In this document: piece by piece, positions 30,538 through 39,911 of the stretch
Numbering within the stretch: position 1 is the first letter of the stretch
Layout of the letters: every line of letters begins with the position of its first letter
Assembly: GCA_949296365.1 (NCBI GenBank)
Contig: CASFPZ010000001.1
Span: 62,001-126,000 of the forward strand
DNA: 64,000 nucleotides
Reading direction: 5' to 3'
Origin: an uncultured Akkermansia sp.
GTDB taxonomy: Bacteria > Verrucomicrobiota > Verrucomicrobiia > Verrucomicrobiales > Akkermansiaceae
Position numbers and translations under genes: made by a program
Notes under the pieces: generated by a model
The model's database searches: none
The model's input: the letters and a program-made list of their open reading frames with translations, nothing else
What the model was told of the DNA's origin: nothing

Positions 30538-32229
30538 ATGAATGAATGCCTTTTCAATCCCCTGTACGTCATTGGCCATAAAAATCCTGATACGGATTCT
30601 ATTTGCGCGGCTATAGGCAATGCTGCTTTTTTGCGTAAACATGGGTATCCGGAAGCAATTGCGGCTCGTTGCGGAGAATTAACCCAGCGCATTTCGTGGG
30701 TCTTGGAACAAGCTGGCCAACCTCTTCCTGTATTGATTCGTGATGCTACGCCAACAGCAGAATCTATTTGCCACAATAACATGGTATCTGTCTTGCCTGA
30801 CGATACGTTTTTGACAACTTACCGGCGCATGATCGAAAATAATCTCGATGTGATTCCAGTGATTGACAATGCGGACAATTTGCATGGCTTGATTCGGCAC
30901 TTTGATTTGTTGAACTTGTTATTGCCACGTCAATTGAGTGACGATAGCGTGCGGACGGTCGTTGCCAGTCTCGACAACATTGCCCGTACGATCAATGCTC
31001 GTTGTTTGACAGGCGAGACTCTTAGTACAGACGATGAAGAACTTTATCTTTTAGTCGGTGCCTCTAGCGAACCAAGTATTCGTTCGCGTCTGGCTAATTA
31101 TAAGCGCAAAGGCCTTGCAGGCAAACTGTGCGTGATTTGTGGCGACCGACCGAATATTCAATTATTTGCAGTGGAATATGGGGTCCGCGCTCTTGTGATT
31201 ACTGCCGAAGCTCATCCTACTGCCGATATTCGCGAAGCTGCCCAGGAATCGGGAACTTGTATTCTTAGTACCCCTTGGGATACTTCGAGTGTGGGCCAGT
31301 TGATTCGTTGTTCTCGTCGAGTTCACGATGTTGTTCATCGAGAATTTGTCACTTTCAGCTCGACGATGACTTTGACGCGAATGCGACAAATTGCCGTTCA
31401 GAGCCGTCAATCCCTTTTCCCTGTACTTTGTAAACATACTAATAAAGTCATTGGTATCATTTCTCAAACTGACCTTGTCGATCCGCCGCGTATGCGTCTC
31501 GCACTCGTCGATCACAACGAGTTCGGACAAGCTGTCGATGGGGCAGAAGAAGCTGAAATAGTCGAGGTGATGGATCACCATCGTTTGGGAACTCTGATTG
31601 CTACGCGCGAGCCTATTCGTTTTATCAATGAACCAGTTGGCTCGACGTCTACTCTCGTTGCTCGCCGATTCTTCCATCGCGATGAAAAACCAGAACCAGG
31701 AATTGCCCTATGTCTGTGCGCTGGCATCCTCTCAGATACCATCAATTTGACCTCTCCGACGTCAACGAGTATCGATCGGCAGATGATGGAGTGGCTGATT
31801 CCCATTGCCGGAATCGATCCTGAGAAGTTTACTGACGAATTTTTTGCAACGGGTTCGTTGTTGCGAGGTAAAGATACTGATCCCTATGCGATCATCCAGG
31901 CTGATCGCAAAGAATTTGTCGAATTCGGCTCTCGAATTAGTATCTCTCAGGTGGAGGAAGCGGGTGTTTATGGCTTCGAGGCTGTGCGCAAGAAACTTCA
32001 AAAGGCGTTGGAAGAACTATTGCAGCAGGGCAAATATCGTCTGGCCTGTCTGTTGGTAACTGATATTACGTCTCATGATTCTCTCCTGTTGGCTGTCGGA
32101 GATGAAGCCGTTCTCGACAAATTGGAGTTTAAACGGCAGGACGATAATTTATTCCTTGCGAAAGATGTTGTCAGTCGTAAAAAACAACTCTTTCCTGCTA
32201 TTTCCCGGGCATTGAAGAGTATTGAATAA
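30538..32229 (+). CDS. ppaC: Manganese-dependent inorganic pyrophosphatase with CBS and DRTGG domains
   Basis: Family II (DHH) pyrophosphatase of the long, regulated form. 563 residues against about 310 for the plain form. The N-terminal DHH motif I-G-H-K-N-P-D-T-D-S is at 11-20, further Mn ligands lie in L-V-D-H-N-E and M-D-H-H-R, and DHHA2 lies at the C-terminus. Between them is an insert of CBS repeats flanking a DRTGG domain; CBS pairs usually bind adenine nucleotides and tune activity. It hydrolyses pyrophosphate from biosynthesis. Co-transcription with tonB is likely from the short spacing. Confidence 0.9.
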   Translation: MNECLFNPLYVIGHKNPDTDSICAAIGNAAFLRKHGYPEAIAARCGELTQRISWVLEQAGQPLPVLIRDATPTAESICHNNMVSVLPDDTFLTTYRRMIENNLDVIPVIDNADNLHGLIRHFDLLNLLLPRQLSDDSVRTVVASLDNIARTINARCLTGETLSTDDEELYLLVGASSEPSIRSRLANYKRKGLAGKLCVICGDRPNIQLFAVEYGVRALVITAEAHPTADIREAAQESGTCILSTPWDTSSVGQLIRCSRRVHDVVHREFVTFSSTMTLTRMRQIAVQSRQSLFPVLCKHTNKVIGIISQTDLVDPPRMRLALVDHNEFGQAVDGAEEAEIVEVMDHHRLGTLIATREPIRFINEPVGSTSTLVARRFFHRDEKPEPGIALCLCAGILSDTINLTSPTSTSIDRQMMEWLIPIAGIDPEKFTDEFFATGSLLRGKDTDPYAIIQADRKEFVEFGSRISISQVEEAGVYGFEAVRKKLQKALEELLQQGKYRLACLLVTDITSHDSLLLAVGDEAVLDKLEFKRQDDNLFLAKDVVSRKKQLFPAISRALKSIE

Positions 32230-32399
32230 TTAATATTACCTTCTGCAGGATGGGCATCAGTAGCGCTGTTTCCTAACTCCTACGAATGATAATCGCAACT
32301 GTTGGCGTTCCTCTGATCGTTATAATTTTGTATCAGCCATGGACAAAGGAGAAACCCTAAGAGCTGATTTTTCGAAGTGCTTCAATGTTATCTTAAAAT

Positions 32400-33248
32400 T
32401 TAAAGCCATGAGTTGGCTATGATGACCATCGCTGGAAGACAAAGGATTATAGCTATACTCAGTTCTGTCAAGATGAGAGAATCCCCCGATTGTGTACTAA
32501 ATAATGCTTTCCAGTTGGCTAAAAGGAGACTAAGAGTCAAAGTCCACGCAAATTCAATCCCATCCCAAAAGGCCCATACAATCAAAACGATGGACCAAAA
32601 GGCAATCCCTGCTTTTGCAAGCTTTATATTTGTTTCTATTTCTTGTTGAGCCCAGTAGTGGAAGTGGTCGTGGACGTCGATAGAGCGATGTTCGTGTGAA
32701 CATAAACGCATGCACAAATCGCGTGTATAAACAATAATACCCATGTATAACCCTAGAATAAAGGGGACTGCGCTGAAAATATAGTTCCAAACACTGTAGT
32801 AATATGCCGGAAATGATACAATGAACATAAGAGAAAACCCTATCGACATACTTCTACGAAAAGCTTGGGGGGCGTCGTGTAGGATTCCGAACAAAGCTAA
32901 ACTTACAGCAATGAATGCCATACCAAACATGAGACTGCTGACGCAAAAGTAGAAAATTAAAGCAGCCGCAATCCATAATATTATCATCATGAGTATGATA
33001 CGCCCCCACGAATCATCCTGGTCTTGTTGGCTGAACTTGGCTGCTTGGTGGATAGGTTTCAGGATCCCTCGGTTGAGTGCTAACCCCAAAAACCATGAAG
33101 CTATGAAAATGAAAGTATATTCAAGTGTAGGCAATTTCCACACATAATATACCCGGCTTAAAGCATAAGTCCAAATGATGGCAGCAACAGGATAAATAAG
33201 CCCAGACGATATAATATGAGCAGACGAACGAGACAATTCTAATGGCAT
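32400..33248 (-). CDS. Polytopic membrane protein of unknown function
   Basis: 282 residues with about eight hydrophobic segments. I do not recognise the family. A hydrophilic His/Asp-rich loop between helices (H-E-H-R-S-I-D-V-H-D-H-F-H-Y-W, about 183-197) could bind metal, but this is speculation. It is AT-richer than its neighbours, is a single gene on the minus strand, and has the divergent rpmE beyond about 190 bases of upstream sequence. Start is the ATG at 33248. Confidence 0.7.
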   Translation of the reverse strand: MPLELSRSSAHIISSGLIYPVAAIIWTYALSRVYYVWKLPTLEYTFIFIASWFLGLALNRGILKPIHQAAKFSQQDQDDSWGRIILMMIILWIAAALIFYFCVSSLMFGMAFIAVSLALFGILHDAPQAFRRSMSIGFSLMFIVSFPAYYYSVWNYIFSAVPFILGLYMGIIVYTRDLCMRLCSHEHRSIDVHDHFHYWAQQEIETNIKLAKAGIAFWSIVLIVWAFWDGIEFAWTLTLSLLLANWKALFSTQSGDSLILTELSIAIILCLPAMVIIANSWL

Positions 33249-33440
33249 AATGATGCGTGATAAGTATTGGAAATGATAAAATGGATCATAGCAAGAGTTT
33301 GTTCTGTCACATCATCAATGATAGTCTTTGTGTGGTCCAATAACAAAGATTCCTCAATGCGGGCTTGACTCCATCAAATGAATCTATATAATTTCTTTCC
33401 CATTCATTGCGTTGGAAACGTAAATAACTAGAAAACCATC

Positions 33441-33713
33441 ATGAAACCCGATATCCACCCAGAATATAATCCGGTCGTATTTGTTGATATTTCGACTGGA
33501 CGCCGTTTTATTACGCATTCGACTGCTCGTTCCAATAAGAAAGAAGTGATCGATGGTGTTGAACACTATGTGATTACCTGTGGTATTACATCCGATTCGC
33601 ATCCTTTCTTCACTGGGAAGAGTCAATTCGTCGATACCGAAGGACGTATTGACAAGTTTGCCAAGCGTTTCGGATCTGTTCGTCGTGCGAGCAAGCCCAA
33701 ATTGCACAAGTAA
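33441..33713 (+). CDS. rpmE2: Ribosomal protein L31, type B
   Basis: 90 residues. The N-terminal M-K-P-D-I-H-P-E-Y-N and the T-C-G-I-T-S-D-S-H-P-F-F-T-G-K region mark the YkgM/type B form without the zinc-binding CxxC pair. In bacteria with both forms, type B is used when zinc is scarce. If this genome has no zinc-type copy, it is the housekeeping one. A strong terminator follows. Confidence 0.95.
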   Translation: MKPDIHPEYNPVVFVDISTGRRFITHSTARSNKKEVIDGVEHYVITCGITSDSHPFFTGKSQFVDTEGRIDKFAKRFGSVRRASKPKLHK

Positions 33714-33744
33714 TTTTGTGCTGTTTTTTGTAAGTTTTTATAGG

Positions 33745-33778
33745 CGAGGGTATGCGTGTTGCGTACCCTCGTTTTTTT
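33745..33778 (+). terminator. Rho-independent terminator after rpmE2
   Basis: An 11-bp stem (33745-33755 with 33761-33771, one G-T pair) around a GTGTT loop, followed by seven T. It lies 32 bases after the stop codon. Confidence 0.92.
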
Positions 33779-33850
33779 ATCTAAAATTCATGAGAAGCTC
33801 ATTACCTCGAAATAAGAAATTTTTAGGTAGCAGGCAACGTATTTAATTGC

Positions 33851-36124
33851 ATGATTAGGTGGTTATTCATATGGAGCTGTTCATTGGCAATGAGTTGCAT
33901 GCCTGCTATGGCTGGTAGTATGCTACCGCAGGAAGGGAGGTATTCGGCGACTTGCTCTAATAATCTGAGAAACCAACCAGCAATATTGACCGTTAGCAAG
34001 GACGGACGCTTGTTTTCTTTGGAGTATCAAGGCCGTACGATTGCAAGTGCCCAATTTCCTATAAAACCGGAGATATCTAACCAGGTTTCCGGCTTGGGCA
34101 AGGCGATTGAACAAAAGATAACGATTCGTTTTCCGGAAACAAAGGATTGGGCTTTGCGCGTGAATGGCAGTGATCAGTCTCTAGCGGCGGAAACGCGTGG
34201 AAAAGCGCAGGAGCGCTTCCCGCTGATTCGTACAACTCATGGGTTAAGCAACAATATTCGCAACAATGCAATCTACGATCGACAGGATGACTGGATGATG
34301 GAAGTTCCGGAGGGAATTCGAATTAGAAGCAGCAGGTTGGCTGACGGGTCGCATCATTTCGAGATGAAGGGAACTCACAAGGAAGTTGTCTTTGTTTTTC
34401 GACCACTCTATTACCAAAAGCACAAAAATTTGGAATATTTCGAGCCCTGGAAATATCGAGTGTACGAAGGTTCTATTTCTGGCTGGTCGTCGTGGTGGGC
34501 TTACAATCGCCGGTTTAACGAGGCTGAAATGGATCGTTTGTTATCTGTATGGGATAAGCTCCATCTGGCCGACTACGGGTATACATTTATGCAGATAGAC
34601 GATGTTTTCCAGGGTGAATTCGATCGAAATAAAAAGCATTGCGCTCGGGCTAATGGTTATTGGGGAGGGAGTCCAAGTACTTGGCTTGATTGGAAGAAAG
34701 ATCTTTTCCCCAGAGGCTTGGATCATTATGTGAAATCAATAGAAAAGACTGGTTTTAGCTCAGCCATTTGGGTGGCAAGTCATTTTTCAGATGAAACCTT
34801 TGTTGAGCAGCATCCTGATTGGTTTGTCCAGGATGCCGCGGGACAACCTTTTGCGGCTCCTTGGGTAAGCTATATCATGGATGCGACGAACCCAGAAGTA
34901 GCTGAAACCTTGATACGCCCGACATTCCGGGGGTTGAAGAATGCTGGTATTGATTATGTGAAGATCGATATTTTGCGGCATTACCTTTATGACGGTTTGC
35001 ATAATCAGCCCCAATGGTTGGAGAAAAAGGGTATAAGGGGAGCTGATGTTGTCCGAGCCTACCTCACGATTGCACGGGAAGAGATGGGGACGGACTCCTT
35101 TATTTTGGCCTGTTGGGGGGTTAATTTGCCTGCTATTGGTTTGGTGGATGCTTGCCGCATTGGTGGGGATGGGTATGGCCCGGCCACGATGCAGCAATAC
35201 AATTCGTGGAATGGAATAGTTTGGCGTAATGATCCTGATCACTGCGATATCCACCCCGAGAGAAAGGGGATAGGGCAGGGCAATGTATTTCAGTTTTCTG
35301 CCAACAAGGCCGTTCAAGCCGATACGATCATCCGACCTGCGTTAGCTTCCATTGCCGGATGTTCGTTATTGTTGAGTGACAAGCCAGAAGTCTATGAAGA
35401 TCACAATAATACCATTGGACTCAAACGTGTGGCGCCTGTTGTCTTTTCTGTCCCTGGGCAACTCTATGATTTTGATCCTAGTAAAACAAATTGGATCAAG
35501 CAACATCGGTTAGAGGAAATACGCGCAGGAGCCAACCCCGCACCTTTGGATGCTGATCAATTTGGCACAGTCTGTCCGTATTGGCTCAATGAATTCAATA
35601 CCGGATTTGATTCCTGGTACGTTCTTCACCGTTTGAATTGGCCTGTTGATGGGGGAAAGGACATGCCTGCTCAAACCATTTATTTCAACGATTTAGGCCT
35701 CGATCCTTCGCAGGAGTACGTGGTTTACGAATTTTGGACGAACCGGATGTTAGGGGTGTTTAAAGGGTCGTTTGTGGCCCCTGGTTTGCCCCTTAACAGT
35801 ATCGCCTCGATGGCAATTCGGGCTAAAGTCGATCGGCCGCAGCTTTTGTCGACCAATCGGCATATTTCCCAAGGTTGTGTGGATATCGAACAGCTCTATT
35901 GGGAAAACAATACGCTGACCGGCCGCAGCCTTATGATTGCCGACGATGAATATTCAATGACCATCTATGTCCCAGAAGGGTATAACCTTCAACTTGCTTC
36001 GTTGGACGGTTCCCGGCAGTGGAAAACTCGCATGGAGGGGCGCCTCCTGCGTCTGTCGTATCGTCCGCAGCAGACTGGAACGGTTGGATGGCAACTTAAG
36101 TTTGAAAAGGCGAATGTTCAGTGA
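33851..36124 (+). CDS. Secreted GH-D clan (GH36/GH27-like) alpha-galactosidase
   Basis: 757 residues with an N-terminal signal peptide (M-I-R-W-L-F-I-W-S-C-S-L-A-M-S-C). A beta-sandwich N-terminal domain, a TIM barrel (about 210-560) and a C-terminal beta domain fit GH36/GH27-type enzymes. The predicted nucleophile is D373 in Y-V-K-I-D-I. The acid/base is D440 in C-R-I-G-G-D-G, matching the R-x-x-x-D pattern of the clan. It would release terminal alpha-galactose, or a related sugar, from glycans in the periplasm or outside. It ends overlapping the convergent phosphatase gene by 7 bases. Confidence 0.82.
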   Translation: MIRWLFIWSCSLAMSCMPAMAGSMLPQEGRYSATCSNNLRNQPAILTVSKDGRLFSLEYQGRTIASAQFPIKPEISNQVSGLGKAIEQKITIRFPETKDWALRVNGSDQSLAAETRGKAQERFPLIRTTHGLSNNIRNNAIYDRQDDWMMEVPEGIRIRSSRLADGSHHFEMKGTHKEVVFVFRPLYYQKHKNLEYFEPWKYRVYEGSISGWSSWWAYNRRFNEAEMDRLLSVWDKLHLADYGYTFMQIDDVFQGEFDRNKKHCARANGYWGGSPSTWLDWKKDLFPRGLDHYVKSIEKTGFSSAIWVASHFSDETFVEQHPDWFVQDAAGQPFAAPWVSYIMDATNPEVAETLIRPTFRGLKNAGIDYVKIDILRHYLYDGLHNQPQWLEKKGIRGADVVRAYLTIAREEMGTDSFILACWGVNLPAIGLVDACRIGGDGYGPATMQQYNSWNGIVWRNDPDHCDIHPERKGIGQGNVFQFSANKAVQADTIIRPALASIAGCSLLLSDKPEVYEDHNNTIGLKRVAPVVFSVPGQLYDFDPSKTNWIKQHRLEEIRAGANPAPLDADQFGTVCPYWLNEFNTGFDSWYVLHRLNWPVDGGKDMPAQTIYFNDLGLDPSQEYVVYEFWTNRMLGVFKGSFVAPGLPLNSIASMAIRAKVDRPQLLSTNRHISQGCVDIEQLYWENNTLTGRSLMIADDEYSMTIYVPEGYNLQLASLDGSRQWKTRMEGRLLRLSYRPQQTGTVGWQLKFEKANVQ

Positions 36125-36612
36125 TTAGGGACGATTACCTTAATGAGATTGCTGCAAGCATGATCAAGTAACTCGACAACATGATCAAAATCACGGGGAT
36201 CCCCGTAATAAGGGTCGGGTACCTCTCTGTCTCGGAACTTGTTTGTATCCACAAACTGGCACATTGGCGCCACTTTGGCCTTAGCTATTGAATCTGGCGC
36301 TAATCGCTTGATATCGTGTAAGTTATCATTGTCCATCCCCAAAATCAGATCATACCGAATGAAATCTTCTGGATGAAGCGGGCGTGAATACGTCGAATAT
36401 ACATTAAACCCATGTCGGCCTAATGCCGCAATCATTCGCGAATCTGGCAATGAGCCTTCGTGGTATCCCATTGTCCCCGCAGAATCAACTCGTATTACAT
36501 CAGACAGCCCGGCTCTCTCCAGTAAATTGCGGAAAATAATTTCGGCAGCAGGAGACCGGCAAATATTGCCAAGACATACAAACAACACACTCGATACAGA
36601 TTGTATCATCAT
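36118..36612 (-). CDS. Low-molecular-weight protein-tyrosine phosphatase
   Basis: 164 residues. The P-loop CX5R is C13-L-G-N-I-C-R19-S, and the acid loop D-P-Y-Y-G-D is present near 138-143; these are the catalytic Cys/Arg and Asp of the family. It dephosphorylates protein tyrosines; bacterial forms often act with a tyrosine kinase in exopolysaccharide control, but none is adjacent. The ATG at 36609 is an equal start option. Confidence 0.93.
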   Translation of the reverse strand: MMIQSVSSVLFVCLGNICRSPAAEIIFRNLLERAGLSDVIRVDSAGTMGYHEGSLPDSRMIAALGRHGFNVYSTYSRPLHPEDFIRYDLILGMDNDNLHDIKRLAPDSIAKAKVAPMCQFVDTNKFRDREVPDPYYGDPRDFDHVVELLDHACSNLIKVIVPNH

Positions 36613-36682
36613 AACATACTTAATGTGGCTGAACTCTATCTGAAAATCAAGAATTAATCCCAGGAGTGTAAAATGTGATGAT

Positions 36683-37855
36683 CTATGTTTCTATCGATTG
36701 TTTAGCAAATCCCATGAGGGCATAGACAAGCATTTGTGTTTTTTGTCCAGGGAGAACGTGAAGATCCATGTGATTCATGGTGTAGGCGAAGGATATTCCC
36801 GTGGCGGGGTCGCCAAAGGCATGGGATCCGCCGGCTCCTGCATGTCCAAAACCTTCGAATCCAAATAAATTCCTCAATGGCATACCCGTTTGGGGATTGC
36901 GTGGATCCATCATAAATCCACAAGAAAAGGCAGTTCGTGTTAACATGGTTTGGTCAAATCCATCAGTAATGATAGTTGACATCCATGTGCGCACCTCATC
37001 GGGGAAAAATGGTTTCTGAGAACCAGGCAGAGTGAGGTTGCCTAGGCAGATCTGGTAAAATTTGGCAAGAGCATGAGCAGAAGCGATACCTCCATAGGCG
37101 GGTGACGTACAGAGCCAGCCCATAGGGGAATTCATTTGCCGAACCGTGTTGATACCCTGGAGTGAATGAAATGCTCGGAAAATTGGCGTACCTGGTTTAA
37201 GGTAAGCTCGGTAGAAGTCAGAAGACAATTGCGATTGCTCGGCTTTACCAGGGTAGAGGGTAGCAATGCGGGAAAAGCAGGATTCGGGGGTATCAATGTA
37301 AAGATCTAAATGAAAAGGTTTGCGAATGTGGGCTTCCCACCATGCTGCAATCGTTTCTCCCGTTAGGCGGATCATGATTTCATCCATAATTGGGCCAAAC
37401 GTGTGGGGATGGTAGCCGTGTATTGGCGGAGCCCAGGCACATGGAGTTTCTTCGATAGCGGCAACACAGTCGGCTTGATCAAAGAGATTGGCAGAACGAC
37501 TTAGGCCAGCTAGCCCGCACTGGTGAGACATAACTTGGGCAATCGTGGCGTGAGGCATGGGGAAACGCGGCCATAGATCGCCTATGGATATGAAGGGTGT
37601 GGCGCCATGCTCATACAGAGCCAACAACAGACAGGCTGAAGCAGGGCCTTTCGTGGCGGAGTAAACAGGAACGAGCGTGCGGGCTGACCACGGTTTTGTT
37701 TGTTCTCGGTTGGCATAGCCACGGTGGAGCCCGATGATTTCCTGACCGTGTTGCCAAATAGATACGGAAGCTCCAAGTTCACCCAGAATTTCGAAATTGT
37801 TATGAAAGGCTTGGGAGAGGCGAGTCGGTCGATTAGCAGACAGAATCGTAGCCAT
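36683..37855 (-). CDS. Beta-lactamase-fold serine hydrolase
   Basis: 390 residues, beta-lactamase/class C esterase family (COG1680). The active-site motif SxxK is S66-A-T-K69. A Tyr-containing motif (Y-H-P-H) lies near 145, and a conserved C-terminal H-A-G-A-G-G-S-H box near 340 fits the third motif. No signal peptide, so it acts in the cytosol, probably as an esterase or peptidase rather than a true beta-lactamase. It starts 2 bases beyond the trmO stop. Confidence 0.88.
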   Translation of the reverse strand: MATILSANRPTRLSQAFHNNFEILGELGASVSIWQHGQEIIGLHRGYANREQTKPWSARTLVPVYSATKGPASACLLLALYEHGATPFISIGDLWPRFPMPHATIAQVMSHQCGLAGLSRSANLFDQADCVAAIEETPCAWAPPIHGYHPHTFGPIMDEIMIRLTGETIAAWWEAHIRKPFHLDLYIDTPESCFSRIATLYPGKAEQSQLSSDFYRAYLKPGTPIFRAFHSLQGINTVRQMNSPMGWLCTSPAYGGIASAHALAKFYQICLGNLTLPGSQKPFFPDEVRTWMSTIITDGFDQTMLTRTAFSCGFMMDPRNPQTGMPLRNLFGFEGFGHAGAGGSHAFGDPATGISFAYTMNHMDLHVLPGQKTQMLVYALMGFAKQSIET

Positions 37856-37857
37856 AA

Positions 37858-38544
37858 TTAATTTTTTTGCTGAATGTCTGTAACAATGAGGGTATCCCCT
37901 TGCACTCTGAAACGAATATGAAGATCAGCAAAGGTGAACCCATAGGTACGAGTGGGATCATCCTGATAAGAAGGACGCGGATCTTGAGCTAGAATTTTTT
38001 GCAGATCAGACACGTATTCTGCCGGGATAAGAGACTGTAAATTGGGGGGAATCTCAACCTGGAGCAGATTGTAATTGATGTTGGCGGTAAAGCCGGCAAC
38101 AGCATGGGGGATACTGTCGCATTGTGGCAAATAAGGCTTAATATCTAGAATGGGAGTTCCGTCTGCAAGATCGGCGCCGCGAATGTGCAAAATAGGTCCT
38201 AGTAAATGGGAAAACTCGATACGTTCAAACTGGACTACCGAAATGCCAATGGGGTTAGGACGGAAGGGAGAACGTGTCGCAAAAACTCCCATGCGGATGT
38301 TACCACCGAGTTTAGGCGGGCGTACTGTAGGCTTCCAAGGTGATGCCAAATTCCGGTCAAATACCCAAATCAACCACAAGTGCGAAAACCCCTCTATGCC
38401 ACGGAAGGCTTCTTGATGGCGATACCCGGGTTTGAACACGATGGTGGCAGGAGAATTGACTATGCCGCTTTGGCGAGGTATGCCGAATTTTGTCGAATAA
38501 GGTGTTTTGATTTCTGCAATTACTTTTAGATCAAATACTTCCAT
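37858..38544 (-). CDS. trmO: tRNA (m6t6A37) methyltransferase TrmO
   Basis: Adds a methyl group to N6 of t6A at tRNA position 37. 228 residues from the ATG at 38544; the frame extends to 38592, but the extra residues do not fit the family. Motifs: F-G-I-P-R-Q near the N-terminus, G-F-S-H-L-W-L-I-W, R-S-P-F-R-P-N-P-I-G-I-S (the SAM-site signature) and D-I-K-P-Y. The C-terminal half is longer than in small archaeal forms and fits the bacterial type. It is near the end of the pyr gene row. Confidence 0.9.
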   Translation of the reverse strand: MEVFDLKVIAEIKTPYSTKFGIPRQSGIVNSPATIVFKPGYRHQEAFRGIEGFSHLWLIWVFDRNLASPWKPTVRPPKLGGNIRMGVFATRSPFRPNPIGISVVQFERIEFSHLLGPILHIRGADLADGTPILDIKPYLPQCDSIPHAVAGFTANINYNLLQVEIPPNLQSLIPAEYVSDLQKILAQDPRPSYQDDPTRTYGFTFADLHIRFRVQGDTLIVTDIQQKN

Positions 38545-38621
38545 ACGACGGGCGAGGCACCAAACATGTCGGGAGCATCCAGGCTTTCTCATGGCGCAAA
38601 GAAAGCCCGAATGACGATAGT

Positions 38622-39902
38622 TTATTCGTTAAAATCGTGATACACGCCATTGACAAATACTCCCCGTACTTTACCAGCAAGCGTTGAGCCGAGGAAAGGT
38701 GAATTGCGAGAACAACTTCTTAAAAAGGAATCCGAAACGAGGGATTCCCCTTTGGGATCGAAGAGGACTAAATCGGCATGGGAAGACTCTTGCAAGGAGA
38801 CTCGTGGTACATGCATGAGTTGTCTGGGATTGTCGCAACAAAGTCGGATGATTTGTTCCCACGACAGAAGATTGGGTCTTACAAGATAGGTATACAAAGC
38901 AGGCAGGAAGGTATCTAAACCGATCATCCCGTAGGGAGCTGTACGAAAATCCTGTTTTTTTTCAAAAACAGTGACAGGGGTGTGGTCTGATACGATGCAG
39001 TCGATCGTACCATCCTGGAGGGCGGCAATTAGAGCCTCATTGTCAGTTTTGTCTCGCAACGGTGGAAGGGTTTTGAATGTTGTATTGTAATCCCCAACCT
39101 GCTCGTGCGTAAAAATCAAATGGTGCAAAGCAACTTCAGCGCTTAGGGGGGTAGAAAGTTTACTCTTCCATTGACGGACGATTTCAGCCCCGCCTGCCGT
39201 TGATATGGTTTGAATATGGATGGCAGCTCCGGTCTCTTGTGCCAACCGAATGAAGGTAGAGATCCCGATTTCTTCTGCACAAACGGGGGATCCCGCTAAT
39301 CCTAGTCGATAAGAGGTTGTCGATGGATGCATGAGACTGTTGGCTGTCAAGGCCGGAACGTCGCCATGCAAGGCAAAAGTCAAGTTGAACGGAGCGGCAT
39401 ACTGCATTGCCCGGTATAACAACAACAAATTAGAGGGAACATGATCAGCGTCTGTGACGAAATGCACCCCTTTGTTTTTGAGAGCGTAGAAGGAAACTTG
39501 TTCTTCTCCCGCTGCGTTCTTAGTAATGCAACCTGCCGGAATGATGTCAATGGCGGATTCGTGACGGCAAAGTTCCTCTAAAGCCTGGATCTGTGCTGGA
39601 TTGTCCATGGCTGGCGAGGTATCTGGCATGGCTAACAATCCTGTGACTCCGCCATGCAGAGCGGCGGCAGAGGCCGAAGCAATGCACTCGCGGTTTTCAA
39701 AACCGGGTTGGCCTAGATGGGCGTGGAGATCGAACAATCCGGGCAGGACGAGAAGTCCTTCCGCGTCGATAACATTGGCGTTAGAAAGGGATTTAGTGTG
39801 ATCGTGGAATCCAATCTGTTCAATCACGCCATTGGCTATCGTGATATCGACAAGGTCGCCACTTGAGGCGATGCAAGCTTTGCGGATAAGATAGGTGTTC
39901 AT
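38622..39902 (-). CDS. pyrC: Dihydroorotase
   Basis: Cyclises carbamoyl aspartate to dihydroorotate in pyrimidine synthesis. 426 residues, the type I (long) form usual for genes next to pyrB. Metal ligands are in F-D-L-H60-A-H62, preceded by P-G and followed by G-Q-P-G. The catalytic Asp is in S-D-H-T-P near the C-terminal third. pyrB ends 9 bases upstream. Confidence 0.95.
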   Translation of the reverse strand: MNTYLIRKACIASSGDLVDITIANGVIEQIGFHDHTKSLSNANVIDAEGLLVLPGLFDLHAHLGQPGFENRECIASASAAALHGGVTGLLAMPDTSPAMDNPAQIQALEELCRHESAIDIIPAGCITKNAAGEEQVSFYALKNKGVHFVTDADHVPSNLLLLYRAMQYAAPFNLTFALHGDVPALTANSLMHPSTTSYRLGLAGSPVCAEEIGISTFIRLAQETGAAIHIQTISTAGGAEIVRQWKSKLSTPLSAEVALHHLIFTHEQVGDYNTTFKTLPPLRDKTDNEALIAALQDGTIDCIVSDHTPVTVFEKKQDFRTAPYGMIGLDTFLPALYTYLVRPNLLSWEQIIRLCCDNPRQLMHVPRVSLQESSHADLVLFDPKGESLVSDSFLRSCSRNSPFLGSTLAGKVRGVFVNGVYHDFNE

Positions 39903-39911
39903 GAAAATAAC

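Noticed and set aside
33073-33082. GAGTGCTAA as half of a CIRCE element
   Set aside because: Only one half is present and it lies inside the membrane-protein gene.
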